This document shows positions 11,053 to 24,517 of a stretch of DNA of 64,000 nt, in pieces. Position 1 is the stretch's first letter; each line of letters starts with the position of its first letter. The DNA lies in contig OW051472.1 in NCBI GenBank assembly GCA_932521025.1, positions 2,976,001 through 3,040,000 on the forward strand. The letters are read 5' to 3'. Position numbers and translations under genes: made by a program. The DNA comes from Oscheius onirici (taxonomy: Eukaryota; Nematoda; Chromadorea; Rhabditida; Rhabditidae). The notes under the pieces are model-generated. The model saw only the letters and a program-made list of their open reading frames with translations, did not search any database and was not told where the DNA came from.

Positions 11053-12408
11053 GTTGTTCGTTTTTGTTTGTCAAAAACTAATGAAGAAAATTCTGATTAT
11101 GAAAACTTACTGGCTGCAGCTTCTTCCTGTTCTTCAACCTCCTCTCTTTGAAGAATCGGAGGCTCTTCTTCTTGATCGGCTTCCTCTTCCTCTACGTCTT
11201 GAACTACCATTTGATTCTTCTTTCCTCGAGCTGGAGCGTTCTTTCCTTTCGTCGGCTTGCGAGTGTTCTTCTTCGGCGGAGCGTCGTTTTCGGTATCGTC
11301 GAGTTCTAGAAAAAAATTCAATTGCTATCTGGCTGTGTAAAAAGTGAAATAAACTCTGAGGAAAATCACTAACCGTCTTGTTCCTGATTATTCTGCTCAA
11401 CTTCTTCTTCCTCATTGTCTCCAGCCTCTTCCTTCTCGTTCATCTGAGCTTTTCCCAGACCTCGTCTACGGGAACTTCTTTTCGGAGGAGCCTCATCCTC
11501 ATTAGCTTCAGGCACTTAAAGTGACAGTTTATTTCTTGAGAGGTTTTGGTAGAAGTCAGTATGAAGAATACTACTCACCTTGTTCAACTTCTTTCTCTTC
11601 GACAGCAGTCTCTTCCTGCTCCATACCTTCAGCAACCTCATCTTCGAGATTGACGTCCCCTTTCTGGACAGCTGTCTGGGCTTTCTCTCCACGAGCAGAG
11701 ACCTTCTTGACTTGTTTGCAGTTAGTCTTTGCAGGAGGAGCCTCCTCTTGATTGTTTTCCTCTGCGGGAGCTGTAATAGAGTCTAATTCAATCCGTTCAC
11801 TGTCCACCATCTCTTCAAACGAGTGTAAAGGATGATAACTCACCTTGTTCTACAACAACGCCTCCCTCACCAACGGCTGGTTCTTCAATGTTCTGATCCA
11901 GACCCTCAGCTTCCTCCTCAACTGCCGGTTGATTCTTCCTTCCTCTAGCCGGAGCTTTCTTGGCAACATGAGCTTTCTTCTTTGGAGGCTCTTCCTCATC
12001 CGGAGCATTCGGATTGTAAATCTCCACAACCTCATCAATTCTGACTCTCTTTCCAGCTATGTTCGAAGGAGCCGGCTCTTCTTCAACTTCTTCAGCTTCT
12101 TCTGGAGCCTGATCAATGGCTTCTCCCTTCCACAGACGTCGAGCTTTGTTCAGAATCTCGAGCATTCTGTTGTCTCGAAGCGCCCAGCGAGGATTGAACG
12201 TACGCTACAAGTTCATTCATCAAGACTGTAAAAAGAATTAACTCACATCAAAATTGTTCTTCAAGAACGTCCTTACGGCCTTCTCCGTAGTCTTATCCCC
12301 ATTGGCATAGTTGGCGATGAATCTGTCCTTCTGCTCCTTGTTCTCGAAGACCTCTCCATTTTCCATAATATGGTCCAAGAAGGCTCTGCTGGTCGGTTCG
12401 GAAGCCAT
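10188..12408 (-). CDS. Acidic repeated-exon protein with basic AT-hook-like patches and sumoylation motif
   Basis: Eight exons: 12408-12247, 12204-11844, 11770-11579, 11514-11374, 11305-11111, 11006-10785, 10700-10485 and 10447-10188; 582 residues, all in phase. A folded-looking N-terminal part of about 80 residues (TSRAFLDHIMENGEVFENKE, later NPRWALRDNRMLEILNKARR) is followed by five consecutive exons with one plan: an acidic lead with PPK, a basic patch such as KAPARGRKNQ or APARGKKNQ, then Glu/Gln-rich sequence. Introns between these exons share phase 1, so exons could be gained or lost without breaking frame. Next comes a coiled-coil segment (LEIKIDEMTETICLQNKLFQ), then a Pro-rich tail with VKSEN and VKTEPISPE. 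The latter fits the phosphorylation-dependent sumoylation pattern. A splice-acceptor-like TTCCAG lies 5 nt before the ATG. Probably nuclear; the family is not recognised. Confidence 0.8.
11022..11052. repeat. GATA tetranucleotide microsatellite
   Basis: About seven AGAT/GATA units lie within the intron 11007-11110 of the acidic repeat-protein gene. Confidence 0.95.
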
Positions 12409-13633
12409 GTTAACTGGAAGAAGGAACTTGAAGAAGAAGATGAGATACAAAATGAATGAAAGCCCCGCTCCGTGTCAATTTTCAAAAAGCGACGCTTTGG
12501 AATCACAGCCGCTTTAGGAGTGACCTAGGGAAATACAAAGAATTGAGAAAATCGATAAGAGACAACGAACTGGGAGCTCTACTAAAAGAAGATTTCAAAA
12601 AACTTTAAATTTCCCGCAGCTTATCAATTGGAGCGCGAGTACTTCCGCGCCGAATTTACACTGTTTTTTTTTCAGTAAAACCACTGTTTTGAGTACAAAC
12701 CGAATTTTAAAAACTTTAGGATGTTGGTAAAGTTGTAGATCTGGATCTTGGCCACAACACCGCAGAACTACAGATCACAGAAAGTGTATCTTCTGCCTGA
12801 AAATGAATCAATTGAGAGACAATATGTTACTATTCTAGCAGAAAAGTTAATTGACACAGTGTAAATAAATTACATTGATGCGAACTTCAAAAGTTGTAGG
12901 TTTGTATATTACAAGTTTACAAGTTTGCAAAGCCCGTCCAGGGCTAAAGTTAGATATTCCCCTTTTCAAGTTACCACTTCGCTCTGTCGCGGAGTCACAG
13001 TTTCTTTCTTTCTCCCCTTGTCACCCTCTTCGCAGTCCCAACTTCTTCAAAACGACCAAACTCGTCAGACGTTAGCACACTTTCTTCCTCTGTTTCGACA
13101 AAAGAATAACTTAAAAAAATATTTCCTTATTATTGAAAACAAGGTTGGGAACGCCCTTCCAGGGCTAAAGTAGAAATTCATGACTTCGCTCTGTCACGGA
13201 TCCCTAGGTTTCGTGGTTTCCCTTCCATTCCTCCTTTGTTACTCTCCTCCAGTCACTCTCCCTGACCATCCGAAGAATCTACCGAAATCGTATTAGAACC
13301 CATTCCCTCGCAATCCGAATTTTAAAATGTAGGACCTGAACGGGTCGCCCGTTCCTAGCTTTAGTGAGTCTCAGTCCTACTGTCCCTTCCCTTCTCCCCT
13401 TGTCATTCTGTTCCTGTCACACAGTCCCTGTAAGAGACTACCAAAGTCATTAGAACACTTCGCGCACTTCCTTTTTCCTTCGCTACCATTTACGATGTTC
13501 CCATCGGCCTGTCACTTTTCTTCTGTCTAATTTTCCCTCCTATCTCTGTATCCCTTCGTATAATTTCCATGTGCATATCCTTCCCTGCTGATTTCCCTGT
13601 CCCTATTTCCATGTGCTCCTGTTCTCCCATTAG
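12409..13633. other. Gene-poor stretch with degenerate repeats
   Basis: Upstream of the acidic repeat-protein gene. The first 500 bases are AT-rich with no clear element. From about 12925 the sequence is a degenerate repeat (separate entry). No coding exon seen. Confidence 0.4.
12925..13460. repeat. Three degenerate tandem copies, period about 210 bp
   Basis: The copies begin near 12934 (GCCCGTCCAGGGCTAAAG), 13152 (GCCCTTCCAGGGCTAAAG) and 13345 (CGCCCGTTCCTAGCTTTAG). Each continues with a CTTCGCTCTGTCnCGGA-type block, a CT-rich block containing CCTTGTCA or CTTTGTTA, then CAGTC and an A-rich AC-AAA-TCGT end. No coding potential is evident. Confidence 0.65.
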
Positions 13634-14044
13634 AAGCGTATCGAGAATCGAGATTCCAGAAGATTTTGAGAAAATATTGAATAAAGAAAGCATTCATGGA
13701 TTCTATATGGACATTCGGAGAGCAAAAAACGAAATTATCAGTTTTCCTAAATTGAAACTTCTGTCTGGAGACGGTTTGGTTTTTTTTATATGCAGCACCA
13801 AATTTAGGACTATTGTTAATACATGTCTGTCCAAATCTAGCTACCATCGAGATGCCTTTACTTGAAAAAGTAGAAGGGGTCTTAAAAATCAGATACAATC
13901 CAAAGCTGGAAAAAGTGGTATTGGCAAAGAGTGTAACTGTTAGTACGTTCTATCTTTTGGACAACGACCGTCTGCGTAACGAAACAATACAAACAATCAA
14001 CTCGTCGATTATCTCACACAGACCGAAAGTTCAAGAGTATGGAG
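13634..14044 (+). pseudogene. Receptor L-domain-like gene fragment
   Basis: Two exons, 13634-13773 and 13808-14044, join in frame across a 34-nt intron. They encode about 125 residues with the alternating hydrophobic pattern of receptor L-domains, for example IEIPEDFEKILNKESIHGFY, FPKLKLLSG, NLATIEMPLLEKVEGVLKI and NPKLEKVVLAK. Nematode genomes hold large families of these as extracellular leucine-rich-like domains. No start codon, signal peptide or second domain is found on this strand, and the 3' side runs into the minus-strand transmembrane exon. It is either a partial gene with distant exons or a remnant. Confidence 0.55.
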
Positions 14045-14136
14045 GTTTGTTCATTTATTCATTTTTACATACTTCTACTTTTGCAACGGTCTGCTCTTCT
14101 CTTGCGACTTGGACGCCGTCTCATCCATCGGCAGCT

Positions 14137-14523
14137 TCATGTCTTTGGATCCGTCTTCTTTTTCTTCTTTCTGATCATGAAGAACCAGACGAGGCATGCA
14201 GCTAGTCCCACAATGACTAGAAAGGCCAGGACTCCGCCGACGATGCCTCCAATCATGACAGCACTTGGTCCATCAGAAGAGGACTCTTCGACCGAGGACT
14301 GCGAGCGAGATTCTTCGTTCGAAGAGTTCAGTTCGGATGTGTTTGACTCGTCTGTAGAAGTCTCTTTTCCGTTTTCGGTTGTGATTCTCGAGACGAATTT
14401 AGTCGAGGTTTCTGGATCGTAATCTTCGTCCTTAGACTCGTCTGAACCTTGAATCTCAATGTCCACTTCCTCATCCTTCAACTGCAGTTGCTTCTTCCAC
14501 TTGACGGCATCTTCCGTCGTCAG
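14137..14523 (-). CDS. Single-pass membrane protein C-terminal exon (Ser/Glu-rich stalk, TM, basic tail)
   Basis: An open exon of 128 residues opens after the acceptor-like CTAAAAG at 14524-14530. It holds an acidic Ser/Thr-rich stalk, a clear hydrophobic helix (MIGGIVGGVLAFLVIVGLAA then CLVWFFMI) and a stop-transfer run of six basic residues (RKKKKK) just before the stop. This is the usual end of a nematode L-domain receptor, yet the L-domain fragment next door is on the opposite strand. Upstream exons on the minus strand (14540-14830) are not convincing. It could be the 3' end of a gene cut by an inversion. Confidence 0.5.
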   Translation of the reverse strand: MTTEDAVKWKKQLQLKDEEVDIEIQGSDESKDEDYDPETSTKFVSRITTENGKETSTDESNTSELNSSNEESRSQSSVEESSSDGPSAVMIGGIVGGVLAFLVIVGLAACLVWFFMIRKKKKKTDPKT

Positions 14524-14844
14524 CTTTTAGTCATATAATCTTGTGTCGACCACCTTTCCTCAGTCTTCCCATTATATTGAATCCTTTCCTCAACGGGAAG
14601 TATGTGCCGGTATACCTTTCTTCCAAAGTACTATGGCGTCATCCCGTATCAGATCAGCAAATCTGTCCTTATAGCGTCTGGGTTGAACAAACTACAGCTT
14701 CGCTAACGATAATCAGGAGAGACATTTTGTGAAGAAATGCTATAAGAGTTATTTCTTCCCCTCACTGACGTAATCGGCAACGACATTCAAGCAGCTCTTC
14801 TTCAGTCCCGGCCACGCCTACTACTCTCCCCAGCTTCTTCTCCA

Positions 14845-16427
14845 ATGAGCACGTTTCTCTCTTGCATCTCTAAAGTTTTCTGTTGTTGTGGACCAAGGAC
14901 AATCGCCCAGATGGAGGGCAAAGTGAATCCGGCTATTGAGCCGGTGAAACCAAGCTGTTCTATGGTATATACAGATCCAGCGGTGAGTTTTTTTAATTGG
15001 TAGCACAATCAGACTCAGTGAGTGTAAGAAAGATACATAATGACCTGACTCTCGACTAACTACTGGTTTAGTTCTAGACTGTAAGGTTGCAGACAGGTTA
15101 GAGAAGTCTGTCAGGGTGTGTGAGTTTCCAGTCTAATTGTAAGGAATTGGTCGCAGTAGTTCGGAGTAGTTTTTCAACCCGACAATAAAAAACCCGTCAA
15201 TAAGTCACGCTTTGTAAAACGGTTACCTGGAAAACAAACGGCTCTATCCGGGGTACAGCCTTAGCTTTTCTGTTTACAGCCACTAGATACAAAACAATCC
15301 AAAACCTCTTTCTTTATGTGTTAAAGGGACGGAGAAAATTTGTAACCCGGTATTTTGGACAAAGTGTTGAATCTCTCCGTATCAAATATCGCAAGATTCG
15401 TACTCTTCCGTTTACAACATAAAACATTCAGTTCCAAAGAAACCTTTCCTTCTTATTTTATCAGAACAACAAATTTTCTTTCGACGAACAAAAATATCCC
15501 AGACAAACGCTCAAACAAGACAAAAAAGTGTCCCATTTACATTCGAATTTGATTCTAAATATTTTGACCTGTACTTACACGCATCTGTCAATTCCACACC
15601 CTTCACAGATTTCAAATAGGCAGATGATGATAATAAACTGTTTAAAGAGTGACCTATAATCACGGCCAAACACTGAAAGAAACAAAGTTTTCCCTTCCTT
15701 ATCGACTCCCTTTGTCGGATTACTTAGCCTCTATTTTTGATCCGTTACACTTTGACGCATCCTTCTCCACGTCAGCTCGTCATCTGACTCTCCCGTATGT
15801 TTTCACAGTTTTTGTGTTAAGGTTACTCTTGTCGGGGGATTAGTAGGATTGGATGTGATGGGGATTTTTGTGAAAGAAGAGAACTAAGAGAATGATCTTT
15901 AGCATATGGTTAGGTATATAATATGACGGTAATAATATGCGTTTTGGGAACCATTTTTATCCGTTATCACGTAGAAACATTGAACTCTCAGCCAAGATAC
16001 ACAGGCAAGTTTATATTATAGCTGCATATGTTCACTGAGTATCCAATGTTCGCGTGCTCTTTTGAACAAACCATAGATTCCTGGGACGGTGCATTACTCA
16101 CTGAACCATAATAAGAAAATCTTTGACCCTATGTTTCTCATTTAAAACACAGATTTTCAGAACATTCCCCGCGTAACTCCTCCCGAAGGCTTCAATCATT
16201 TCTATCCCTATGGTACGGTATTTCCGGATGACGACAAAAGTTCCAAAGAGGCCTCAGACGATGATGAGCTGACGGGCGAACACCACGTCAAAGTAATCAT
16301 AACAAAAAATGTGAGTTGGCGTCAACAACTTTACCCGAATTGGCTGTTTTAGGGTGTTGTGGGCCGTGACGTGGAGGTTATAAGTGAAGACATTTCTTTG
16401 AGGGCAGAGTCTACAGGAAAAAAATGA
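14845..16427 (+). CDS. Small three-exon protein with N-terminal cysteine cluster
   Basis: Exons 14845-14982, 16161-16310 and 16353-16427 join in phase 0 throughout and give 120 residues. The N-terminus MSTFLSCISKVFCCCGPR carries four cysteines among hydrophobic residues, which suggests S-acylation at a membrane (inference). The middle contains VTPPEGFNHFYPYGTVFPDD and an acidic Ser/Asp-rich stretch. The C-terminus is charged. Boundaries are GT-AG (CAG|AACATT; TTTTAG|GGTGTT). The first intron is 1178 nt, long for this window. I do not recognise the protein. Support is the open, phase-consistent exons only, so confidence is moderate. Confidence 0.5.
14983..16160. other. Long first intron of the small Cys-cluster gene
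   Basis: 1178 nt of AT-rich sequence. I see no nested gene, tRNA or strong inverted repeat in it. Confidence 0.35.
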
Positions 16428-16745
16428 TTGTGATATTGTGATAAAGCATTTCTTTCATTTTGTTAGCTTGTCATCTCCAAAGTCTAGCTATTTGATCAAA
16501 CTTCGAGCACTGAACACTTACAGTTTTAGAATCTACAGTATGTACAGTACGACAAATCTACAGTACCCAGGCCTGCCAAAAATAGTGTAACTTGAGATAA
16601 TCCTATATTTGTACCGACCTCAATCGATGACCCTTACCAAGTGAGCGTCTCAAATGTTCTCGGTCTGTCTCTCTGTTAAAAAACTTTGTTCTTTCCGACT
16701 ACATGGTCAGTCCTTGTCAAATAAAAATCTTTATTATCCTATCTT

Positions 16746-18470
16746 CTAGAGCTCCACATTCTCCACTCTTGCTTGATACTGACCAGCCGGTCCATCTCTT
16801 CTTTCAATGTTGTGGAAACTCCGAGGAGCTGGATCGGTCCCGTACTGTACCGAGACAACATGTGGCTGACTCGGACCGAAGTCTCCTGCACAAATACCTG
16901 GAGAGCAGATGCTACCAAAAGCTTCTCTAAACACCAGTTCTTAAAGAGAGGCGATGAAAGTCACCGATAGGCCGGGAGGAAGAGACAAGTCGAGACGAAC
17001 AGAATGAGTGGTAGTAGAAATCTCAGTAGAATGTAGAGATTGGTCAGAAAGGAAGACAGTGACGGTTCCAGAGGAAGCAAAAGTACTTAAGAACTGTCTC
17101 TTAAAGCAGTTTAAGAAAGTTACCTCCTCTGATCATAGAACCGAAAGCTACGATTTGCGTAAAGAGCAAAGCTCCTCCCAGTCTCGAATATCCAGAATAG
17201 ACTGGTAGTCCTGGATAAACGGCTTCTGGAGAAGGCCGAGTACAGATGCAGAAGATGAGTATGGCACAGAAGAAGAACACAGTAACGGCAATATAGGCGA
17301 CTATGTAAGAACCGAAGATTATGATGGCAGCAAAGGCGACAATCTGTTTGGGAAACATTGGTAGGACACAGGCACAACAGATTGTGTAGAAAAAGAGAAT
17401 CAGGACGTAGATGCTACTGAAGGAATAACTCAAGTCCCTAGAAATGCTTTGTAGATAATTCTAGTCAAGACTTACTCTTCGAGTCCTTGAACCGATCCTC
17501 TTCTCGCAGAAGCCGACTGATGAAGAAGATAGGCAGCTATAGAGAACAACAGAGTCAGATGGAACACGTTCTGTAGGTATCTCTCGCATTCTTCAAGAGT
17601 GTAGAAACTGAAAGGGTTTATTGGAACACTGACAGTCTGTCAGGTAAAATTGAAAATCTGAGAAATCTTGACAGGGACCCAATCTGTTCGAGGCGCAATG
17701 TGCCGAGGTCGACATGGCTCTCATTTTGTAAAGGTAGGCCTGATTGTGACACTGACAGTTGCCACAAAAGCATTTAGATTGTTATGTAATTTTTTTCGTG
17801 CAAAGCGATGAAATTAGCATCCATCTCTTTGTGAGCATGACCAAAATCATCATTGGAATACCAGATCAAACTTGTCCCTTGATAAACTTTTTAAAATACA
17901 TTCGCTTTTTGTCAAAGCATAAAGTTGACAAGTCTAATAAAAAACGGAGTTCGACAGGATACGACAAGTAAAGGGCTAACTGCTAAAACAGTACTCTCCA
18001 AGAGAGGGCAGTTCAAGTCGTTCCGAAGGAGCGTTAGTGACTGGTCAGGTTTTCTCTCATTTTCCCTTCTCATGAAATGCATTCGTTGCTCTCTTACTCA
18101 TACTGAATTGGCTCAACCCACTCACAATTCCTTGCTGTCCGATCTCCCAAATCCAAGTGAGAGGGAATGAATGAGCTCGACTGGTAGAAGAAGACTGATG
18201 GGTGCAGCAACAGGCATCATGAAGCTCTTTGTCAAATCACGACCCATTCTGATGGACGAGATCCAGAATATTATACAGAATATGAGAGCGAGAATTATGA
18301 CTATCAGAGAGGAGACATCGCCTGGATTGATAGAGAGTTCAACAGAGTCCAATAGACTTACCTAGTCCGGCCCAGTCCTCCACAATTTGAGGGAAAAGGC
18401 TCTGATCGCAGCTGAACCCCTTCCAGACGTTGCCACTACAACTGATGTCTTTGCGTTTGATGTCCTCCAT
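16746..18470 (-). CDS. Seven-transmembrane protein, third paralogue
   Basis: Six exons: 18470-18362, 18321-18126, 17607-17476, 17437-17124, 17085-16965 and 16926-16746; 350 residues with consistent phases. The N-terminus has a short Cys-containing ectodomain (DISCSGNVWKGFSCDQ). Hydrophobic segments include SSLIVIILALIFCIIFWISS, VAAPISLLLPVELIHSLSL, a long paired segment in exon 4, and a last helix ending CLFLPAYREAF. The FLPAYR ending is the same as in the gene at 362-2276. The tail is about 60 residues, Pro/Gln-containing (GPSQPHVVSVQYGTDPAPR). The intron 17608-18125 is long (518 nt) and may hide an extra small exon. The short introns (38-40 nt) are typical of the window. Function unknown. 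Confidence 0.66.
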
Positions 18471-19386
18471 TAGCAGACCACAAAAAGGTAAACTGATCAG
18501 CAGAGACTCTCTCAAGGGTTGCCCCGACGACGCGTCTTTTCATTATGATGTCTCTGATTGTTCGCGGTCATCTCTCATGATTACGACTGCCTGAAGGAGA
18601 AAGCTCTATTTGTAGGAAATAATGGCATGTTAACCTTTTTCTGGGATTAGAAAAGAATTGTTTTTAAAACACTGAAGTTCTCTTTCTTCTCTACTATGTC
18701 GCCTTCAGCTTCCTTCTTTTCCCAGTGTTGCCAAGTCTTCTAGGAATCATCACTTTTATATCATTCTTTCTGGTAAGTTGTTTGATTTCAAGCTGGTCCA
18801 GATTACCTCAATTTTTGTAATCATCGCTTGTATTATATTTTGAGCGTAAACATTTTGGCACAACATCTAAAACTTTGATAAGATAAGACCCAACATGTTG
18901 CTGTGCCGGAAACCCCGTGCTCAGCTAAGCCAAAAATTGTTTCAACTCTCTCGAAAGAGGTCGAAACTAGCTCATACCTTGAGTTTGAGCTGAAAAGCTG
19001 TATATGACCATAATTCCTCACAGGTCGTTTCCCCGTTATGTAGAGACTGTACGGGTGAGAAAATGATCATTTGAACACGGTGTTTTGTAAATTGCTGTTC
19101 AGTTACCCAAGTTTGAGATTCATGACTGTCCTAAAACCATTCCCGTTATTGGGAAATCGTTATTTTCAAAGTTGTAGCTGCACTGAGTTGAAGACAAACA
19201 TGTGTGCTCTACTCTAGGCCACCTGATTGATCGATCACAAACAGGCCTCGAAAAGTAAAGAGGCAGCAAGGGCAATAACACGTGGCAACAAGGGGAGACG
19301 ATACAAGTCCCAACTACCACCCGTTTGGCGGATAAAAAACAACATTTCTTTTTCCTCTCCAAACTTTATTTGAAACCTTTCAGAGA
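18471..19386. other. Intergenic region with an orphan hydrophobic exon-like stretch
   Basis: It lies between the divergent third 7TM gene and the carboxylesterase. On the plus strand 18681-18777 reads as a helix-like segment (YYVAFSFLLFPVLPSLLGII), then a 29-nt GT-AG interval and a second hydrophobic piece ending in a stop near 18841. No start codon connects to it in frame. It may be debris of another membrane-protein gene. Confidence 0.35.
19376..19386 (+). promoter_or_regulatory. Putative trans-splice acceptor before the carboxylesterase start
   Basis: CCTTTCAG lies three bases before the ATG at 19387, with no upstream coding exon. This fits a nematode spliced-leader acceptor and supports the chosen start. 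Confidence 0.55.
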
Positions 19387-22596
<3,210 letters not shown>

Positions 22597-22657
22597 ACCA
22601 AAATACACGTTTATTACTTGACGAAAAAAGTGGAATACAGTTTGGGAGAGACAGTTT

Positions 22658-23699
22658 TCAGTTGAGACGTTTGTAGTAGCGCTTTCCAACGACTCCGTTG
22701 GCTTCCATCTTCTAAAGAAATTCTGATTAAAAATAAAAAGATGGAGCTTACGCAGAGGAGGAATTCCTTGCCGTCCTTGGTCTCGAAGCTGTACTGGTAG
22801 GTCTCTTCCTTGGACTCGGAGTTCTTGTCAACAGGCACGTGCTTCTCGAAGAGGACGCCGTTGGTCAGGTCGAAGGTGATCTGAAATCCATTCTTAGAGT
22901 CCAGTTGGTTAGAATTCAGTCTGAACTTCCTCTTGAAAGGGAAAGACTTTTTTTTAGATGTATAGGGTTCCGTCTAATGATCGATTTTACCAGTCATGAG
23001 AAAAATTTTCCATAGGCAAAGTTCACGATAACTTGGAGAAAGCTAGGGATCTGAAAGTGTGCCGACCTTTTATGAAGTTCTAGTTCTTTTTTATTTATTT
23101 GCTAATCAAGTTCTAGTTTATCATAGTCAAAAATTAAGAGGTCACTGCAATCGGCCATTGCTCAATGTGATAGTTCTCATGTTCTCAAAACAGAAATGAG
23201 GTTCGTTTCCTAACAATAAGTATACCTCGTGTTTGATATCCATTAGTCATCCAAATGTACCCTCAAGGCACCTTTCAAAACAACAACACGACAACTGTGC
23301 GTTGTTTTGAGGATCTGATCACGAGACAAGGGAAACCAGACAAACCTTGTGGTTGGAAGAGTCGAGTCCCTCTCCGGTGAATTCCTTTCCAAGCTCGATG
23401 CCAGTGTAGTGAACATTCTTCTTGCTAGTCAGGTTGGAGTAGTCGAAAGTGGTCGGGCTGCTTCCCTTCTTGAATTCCTTCTTGAATGTGGCGAAAGTGA
23501 CGAGTTTGCGAGTAAACCATCCATATCCCTTGGCCGTCAGATATTCGTCAAAGTTCTCGGAATGGTCGAGGTCGTAGTTTCCGTAGAACTTGTCTGGGAG
23601 GGTCTGAAGCTGATCTTAAGCTCAAAAAATATATTACAGTACCTTAGCAGCAGAGACGACAGCCACGAGGGCGAGAGCAACGATCGCTAGTCGGGCCAT
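22658..23699 (-). CDS. Secreted fatty-acid-binding protein (lipocalin-fold, nematode LBP type)
   Basis: Four exons: 23699-23643, 23609-23346, 22880-22752 and 22711-22658; 167 residues in phase. Exon 1 is a clean signal peptide (MARLAIVALALVAVVSAA). The mature part shows the FABP beginning LPDKFYGNYDLDHSENFDEY and the strand pattern of the ten-stranded barrel. It ends in KMEANGVVGKRYYKRL, the typical V-x-R-x-Y/F ending in which Arg and Tyr contact the fatty-acid carboxylate. Secreted FABPs of this kind are known from nematode perivitelline and pseudocoelomic fluid. The third intron (22881-23345) is 465 nt. GCTCAG 9 nt before the ATG may be a trans-splice site. The cytosolic relative at 24518-25257 shares two splice junctions. 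Confidence 0.93.
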
Positions 23700-24517
23700 G
23701 TTGAGGTCTGAGCAGATCCCGGGCCGAGGGAACTCCGCCCCTTGCAAAGGCTGTAATGTCTGTTTTCTCTGAGCCATCCACACTCTATCAAGACAACAAA
23801 AGAAACAGGGATGGCCTGACCCTGGCAGATGGGATATGGGACCTGGGGTCATTGAATAGGGGGACTCAATAGAAAGACAAAGAAAGGTACACGCGCTTGA
23901 TTAACCTGTTTTCTTTGCATCAAACACAGGGTCACAGGATCAAAAAGTCTGTTGTTCTCTCAGTATCATTTTATTGGAACTCTTAGAACTTGCAAGAATT
24001 CAGAAATTAATCAGAAGCGAACTTTGATCTCACTTTGTACTGAAGACGATTTTATGGCCCATAAAGATCAGAAACATACAGTCCTTTAAACAATTTCGTT
24101 ACGAGAACGCATAAACATTGAATACTTATTGTTAATTGAACCTATGCAGCCACAATTTGAACCCTCGATAGCTCGATATAATGATGACCAATTTTCAAAC
24201 TGCTCTTTGATCATTCCATTTCTCCGTAAACGTTTTCCTGATTTGTTTAGGCAGAGAAAGCTCCAAAGAACACTGACTTTCTATATGTTTATCGCTCTTT
24301 GTCCCTTTCTCTCTCTTTTTGCTCAGACCCACAACAGATGCGCTGCATCTGGAACACGCGGCTTTGCTCCAAGATTTATGGCGATCGCCAGGGGTCAGAG
24401 AACTCGCTCTCTCTGGAGCTGTAAATCTACTGAGATTGGAAGTTTAGAACCTTTTACCAGCCATAAATTACAGAAAAAGTGTTATAAGAATAGTGATATG
24501 ATTTTCGGAGAGGTCTT
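23700..24517. other. Intergenic region upstream of the secreted FABP gene
   Basis: Both flanking genes are on the minus strand. The region must hold the secreted FABP promoter and the 3' end of the cytosolic one. A plus-strand open stretch at 24129-24584 has no coding character and runs antisense over the next gene; I do not call it. No RNA gene or repeat seen. Confidence 0.4.
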
